Part shown: one piece after another, positions 62,747 to 64,000 of the stretch
Layout of the letters: each line of letters starts with the position of its first letter
Numbering within the stretch: position 1 is the stretch's first letter
Made by a program: the position numbers and the translations under genes
The notes under the pieces: generated by a model
Seen by the model: the letters and a program-made list of their open reading frames with translations, nothing else
Database searches by the model: none
Told to the model about the DNA's origin: nothing
Assembly (NCBI GenBank): GCA_023251875.1
Contig: JAHEXY010000005.1
Location: forward strand, 1-64,000
Direction: 5' to 3'
Length of the DNA: 64,000 nt
Source of the DNA: Bacteroidota bacterium
GTDB lineage: Bacteria; Bacteroidota; Bacteroidia; JAHEXY01

Positions 62747-64000
62747 CTATTTCACAACCACTTTTATTTTATCCATTAATTTATTTTGATAATAAAATTG
62801 TCCAAAATAAATTCCTGAAGGCAATTGATTTTTATGTAGAATAATATTTCCATTTTCATAAGTAGTATTCATTTCAATTTCCCTACCCAATACATCATGC
62901 CAATTTAGCCGAATATTAGTACTAGAATAAAAACTATTTTCGAAACTAATTATTGCATAATCAGAGAACGGATTTGGATTAATTTTTATTACTTGTGAAT
63001 TATCCCCAACATTAACCAAACCGGTTGGAGTACTAATTACTATATAATTTGATTTGGTTAATGTATCTGCACAAAAATTTGCATCTACAACCGATAATGT
63101 GACAGATTTATTACCTGCATAAGAATAGGAATGGGTAGGATTTTGCAAATAACTAACATTACTAGTATCACCAAAATCCCAATACCATGCATTTATTGTT
63201 GATCCTGTTGATAAATCGGTAAATTGAATGCTTGTTGCTGTTGTAGTACTTGTTGGGTTGGCTTGAAAATCCACAACCGGTTTAGCAAAAACGGTAATAT
63301 AGGATGCTTGCGTTTCTATATCTGAACCTGAAGAATTGGTAGCCGTTAATTTTACTGTATATGTACCAGCAGAGTTATAAGTATGAGAAGGATTTTGTGA
63401 AGTTGCATCTGTTGTTCCATCATTGTCAAAATCCCATGCCCATGAGGTTGGAGTATTTGTACTAGCATCGGTAAAACTTGCTGTTAATGGTGCACAGCCC
63501 GATGTTATATCAGCAGAGAAATCTGCAACAGGCGCACTACCGCAGCCACTTACTGTTTTTAGGGTCATTGCAGTTGGTCCGCATGAGTTTGAAATCACAC
63601 TTCTCGTCATAACATCATCGCCTCCGGCAACATCACTGCTGTCATTTAAACTTCTCACATCATCGCCATTATACAAGGCATAGTTCATTAATTTTCCGGT
63701 TGCAATAATATGGCTGAGTTGATGAGAATGTCCCATTTCATGCGTCATTACTGATTGTATATCATACTGTGTAAGGGTTGATGCTGCAGGGCCATAATTC
63801 CAAGTATAACTTGTACCCGGACTAACCGCAAACAAAATATCATTTCCTTTTACATACCATTTCCATGTGCCATTGTTGCAGCCGGAATAAAAACTAAATG
63901 ATGTTCCTAATACACCCGTGGGTAGGGGGCAATTAGCATCAAAAGAAATAATGTTTTCACTATCATCAGCATCACAAGAAGTAGAAGTAGTACCCGATGT
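62747..64000 (-). CDS. Secreted metzincin-type metalloprotease with PKD domains and T9SS type A domain (5' end outside window)
   Basis: 417 codons are visible; the frame is open to the window edge, so the start lies further right. The zinc site HEMGHSHQLSH (HExxHxxxxxH, metzincin type) follows YDIQSVMT. Two PKD domains (SWAWDFDNDGTTDATSQNPSHTY, AWYWDFGDTSNVSYLQNPTHSY) and a type A sorting domain (INPNPFSDYAIISF, GIYFGQFYY) complete it. Upstream segments (SFYSGCNNGTWKWYVKGND) belong to the protease part. It probably digests extracellular protein. A 20-base palindrome lies 4 bases after its stop. Confidence 0.85.
   Translation of the reverse strand, partial: TSGTTSTSCDADDSENIISFDANCPLPTGVLGTSFSFYSGCNNGTWKWYVKGNDILFAVSPGTSYTWNYGPAASTLTQYDIQSVMTHEMGHSHQLSHIIATGKLMNYALYNGDDVRSLNDSSDVAGGDDVMTRSVISNSCGPTAMTLKTVSGCGSAPVADFSADITSGCAPLTASFTDASTNTPTSWAWDFDNDGTTDATSQNPSHTYNSAGTYTVKLTATNSSGSDIETQASYITVFAKPVVDFQANPTSTTTATSIQFTDLSTGSTINAWYWDFGDTSNVSYLQNPTHSYSYAGNKSVTLSVVDANFCADTLTKSNYIVISTPTGLVNVGDNSQVIKINPNPFSDYAIISFENSFYSSTNIRLNWHDVLGREIEMNTTYENGNIILHKNQLPSGIYFGQFYYQNKLMDKIKVVVK

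Noticed and set aside
1-64000. tRNA, rRNA, CRISPR or prophage genes
   Set aside because: I looked in the gaps between genes and saw no cloverleaf-like or rRNA-like sequence, no spacer array, and no phage structural genes.

Overview
The window looks like a chromosomal segment of a low-GC Bacteroidota bacterium, close to the Sphingobacteriia, Flavobacteriia or Cytophagia but not assignable further from sequence alone. The evidence is the type IX secretion (T9SS) biology: a PorW/SprE-family lipoprotein, seven proteins with type A C-terminal sorting domains and one with a type B domain. Other support comes from Bacteroidota families (DUF5777, DUF4468, HU-CCDC81/SPOR, PorT-like barrels), the futalosine menaquinone enzyme MqnC, a full SUF operon, and promoters matching TTTG-N19-TAnnTTTG. 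No rRNA, tRNA, CRISPR array or prophage was seen.

Layout. 1-120 is the edge of a probable IS256-family element. 135-5848 encodes an M1 aminopeptidase and a large type B T9SS protein. 6153-9776 (+) encodes a biotin carrier protein, a lipoprotein, a mono-haem cytochrome, a tiny lipoprotein, a YceI-BamE fusion and a DUF5777 barrel. 9825-14804 holds a DUF4143 ATPase fragment, a lipocalin-like lipoprotein, an S9 peptidase, a small unknown, an atypical SDR, a PhnA-like protein and a DUF1697 protein. 14831-22755 holds leucyl aminopeptidase, mqnC, a four-helix membrane protein, atpZ, bactofilin, porW/sprE, thyA and a DUF4468 protein. 23001-27692 is a surface/regulation block: two barrel genes (one with a nine-G tract), an anti-sigma/TonB fusion, an ECF sigma factor and a YciO/Sua5 protein. 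27755-34567 holds a CoA-binding protein, two T9SS cargo proteins, a bifunctional nuclease and etfA/etfB with a four-helix-bundle gene between them. 34655-35317 is an IS1380 remnant. 35567-42900 is the SUF operon (read right to left: sufA, sufB, lipoprotein, sufC, sufD, sufS, unknown, sufE, sufT). 42954-51265 holds folA, T9SS cargo, two distantly similar helical proteins, an HU-CCDC81/SPOR protein and kdsB. 51609-64000 holds a very large SBBP/PKD/dockerin-like/cohesin-like T9SS protein, korA-korB, metF, a DUF2007 protein, another T9SS protein, a tiny lipoprotein and a T9SS metalloprotease cut by the window edge.

Functionally this is mostly core metabolism (folate/thymidylate, Fe-S assembly, electron-transfer flavoprotein, 2-oxoacid:ferredoxin oxidoreductase, menaquinone, Kdo activation) mixed with the T9SS apparatus and its cargo.

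The most unusual signal is the density of short palindromic repeats, in at least five families. Several lie in frame inside essential-type genes (sufS, sufD, the 51609 gene), so the repeat is translated into an extra peptide. Others bracket inserted genes (the four-helix-bundle gene in etf, the lipoprotein between sufB and sufC) or form MITE-like units with perfect terminal inverted repeats. Other points worth a second look are the suf promoter with an 8+8 bp palindrome between its -33 and -7 boxes, the G9 tract in an outer-membrane barrel gene, the zinc-finger/TonB fusion beside an ECF sigma factor, and a dockerin-like plus cohesin-like pair in one secreted protein. I did not find a clearly new multi-gene defence or biosynthetic system.
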